Program-made: the position numbers and the translations under genes
Shown here: positions 6,302 through 6,640 of the stretch, in pieces
Position numbering within the stretch: the first letter of the stretch is position 1
Layout of the letters: each line of letters starts with the position of its first letter
Source of the DNA: Bacteroidales bacterium
GTDB taxonomy: Bacteria; Bacteroidota; Bacteroidia; Bacteroidales; Muribaculaceae
Direction: 5' to 3'
NCBI GenBank assembly: GCA_900752535.1
Contig: CAADVV010000093.1
Location: 1 to 6,640, forward strand
Length of the DNA stretch: 6,640 nt
The notes under the pieces: generated by a model
Database searches by the model: none
Seen by the model: only the letters and a program-made list of their open reading frames with translations
What the model was told of the DNA's origin: nothing

Positions 6302-6640
6302 TTAATATCCGGGATTTTGAACAAGATTTTCGTTTGCGTCGAGCACGCTCTGGGGTATCGGCAGACGATAGGAATTGGCCGTGAATGGAGTGCGCCGGGC
6401 GTGACGGCCGCTGTCTTTGGCAAAGACAGCGTTCATCACCTCCTCGACCTTGTCGAGACGCACGAGGTCAAACCAGCGCTGGCCCTCGAAGGCAAGCTCG
6501 AGACGGCGCTCATTGAGATAGGCGTTGATGAGCTGGTTGCGGTCGCCGCGTACAGAGGCTGCGAGAGCGGGCAGACCTGCGCGTGAGCGGATGCGGTCTA
6601 TGACGTCGGCTGCGCCGCCGAGGGCGCCCGCGGCGGAGAA
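6302..6640 (-). CDS. SusD/RagB-family outer-membrane nutrient-binding protein, C-terminal 112 residues
   Basis: Translating the open minus-strand frame from the right edge gives 112 residues ending at a TAA (6302-6304); the start lies outside the window. The fragment shows the diagnostic SusD C-terminus: an IRSRAGLPAL segment, then LNERRLELAFEGQRWFDLVR, later SYRLPIPQSVLDANENL and the terminal QNPGY. SusD lipoproteins cap a SusC TonB-dependent transporter and help bind and import oligosaccharides. A susC gene is therefore expected just upstream, to the right of this window. The gene precedes the GH30 gene by 21 nt on the same strand, as in a single PUL operon. Ligand specificity cannot be judged from this part. 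Confidence 0.95.
   Translation of the reverse strand, partial: FSAAGALGGAADVIDRIRSRAGLPALAASVRGDRNQLINAYLNERRLELAFEGQRWFDLVRLDKVEEVMNAVFAKDSGRHARRTPFTANSYRLPIPQSVLDANENLVQNPGY
6410..6430. repeat. Near-perfect 21-nt palindrome inside the susD-like gene
   Basis: GCTGTCTTTG (6410-6419) is the exact reverse complement of CAAAGACAGC (6421-6430), with one central G between the arms. As RNA this gives a 9-bp stem with a 3-nt loop. It encodes AVFAKDS in the susD-like protein, about 110 nt before that gene's stop. Whether it is functional, for example as an mRNA stability structure or protein-binding site, or only coincidence, is not known. Confidence 0.5.

Noticed and set aside
1..6640. tRNA, rRNA, CRISPR array, insertion sequence or phage features
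   Set aside because: No regularly spaced DNA repeats, transposase-like proteins, terminal inverted repeats or tRNA-like folds were seen; coding is nearly continuous.

Overview
The window looks like the downstream half of a Bacteroidetes polysaccharide utilisation locus (PUL). It comes from a fairly GC-rich member of the Bacteroidales; a Muribaculaceae-like gut bacterium is a reasonable guess, but the sequence alone does not fix the genus. The evidence is the SusD-family C-terminus, lipoproteins with acidic surface-export signals just after the lipidated cysteine, a Bacteroidetes-type TAnnTTTG promoter candidate, and starts without Shine-Dalgarno sequences.

Layout: four genes lie on the minus strand, so transcription runs right to left. 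They are the 3' end of a susD-like gene (6302-6640), a GH30 endo-glucanase-type lipoprotein (4787-6280), a large two-module SusE/SusF-like surface glycan-binding lipoprotein (2741-4771), and a GH3 beta-glucosidase with an ordinary signal peptide (358-2601). Spacers of 21 and 15 nt join the first three. A 139-nt gap, with a hairpin and a possible own promoter, separates the GH3 gene. A terminator-like hairpin (297-334) follows the GH3 gene and marks the PUL edge. Beyond it, convergent on the plus strand, is the C-terminal end of a DUF3037-family gene (2-286) that is probably unrelated to the PUL.

Working model: SusD, with a SusC outside the window, captures and imports oligosaccharides. The surface GH30 cuts the polymer, the two-module lipoprotein holds it at the cell surface, and the periplasmic GH3 releases glucose from imported oligomers. 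The order SusD, GH30, SGBP, GH3 resembles, from memory, the Bacteroides thetaiotaomicron locus for fungal beta-1,6-glucan (pustulan), which makes that the leading substrate prediction. I see no wholly new system. The least described element is the duplicated binding protein. Smaller oddities are a near-perfect 21-nt palindrome inside susD, a five-run G-tract at the GH30 linker, and the repeat/hairpin before the GH3 gene.
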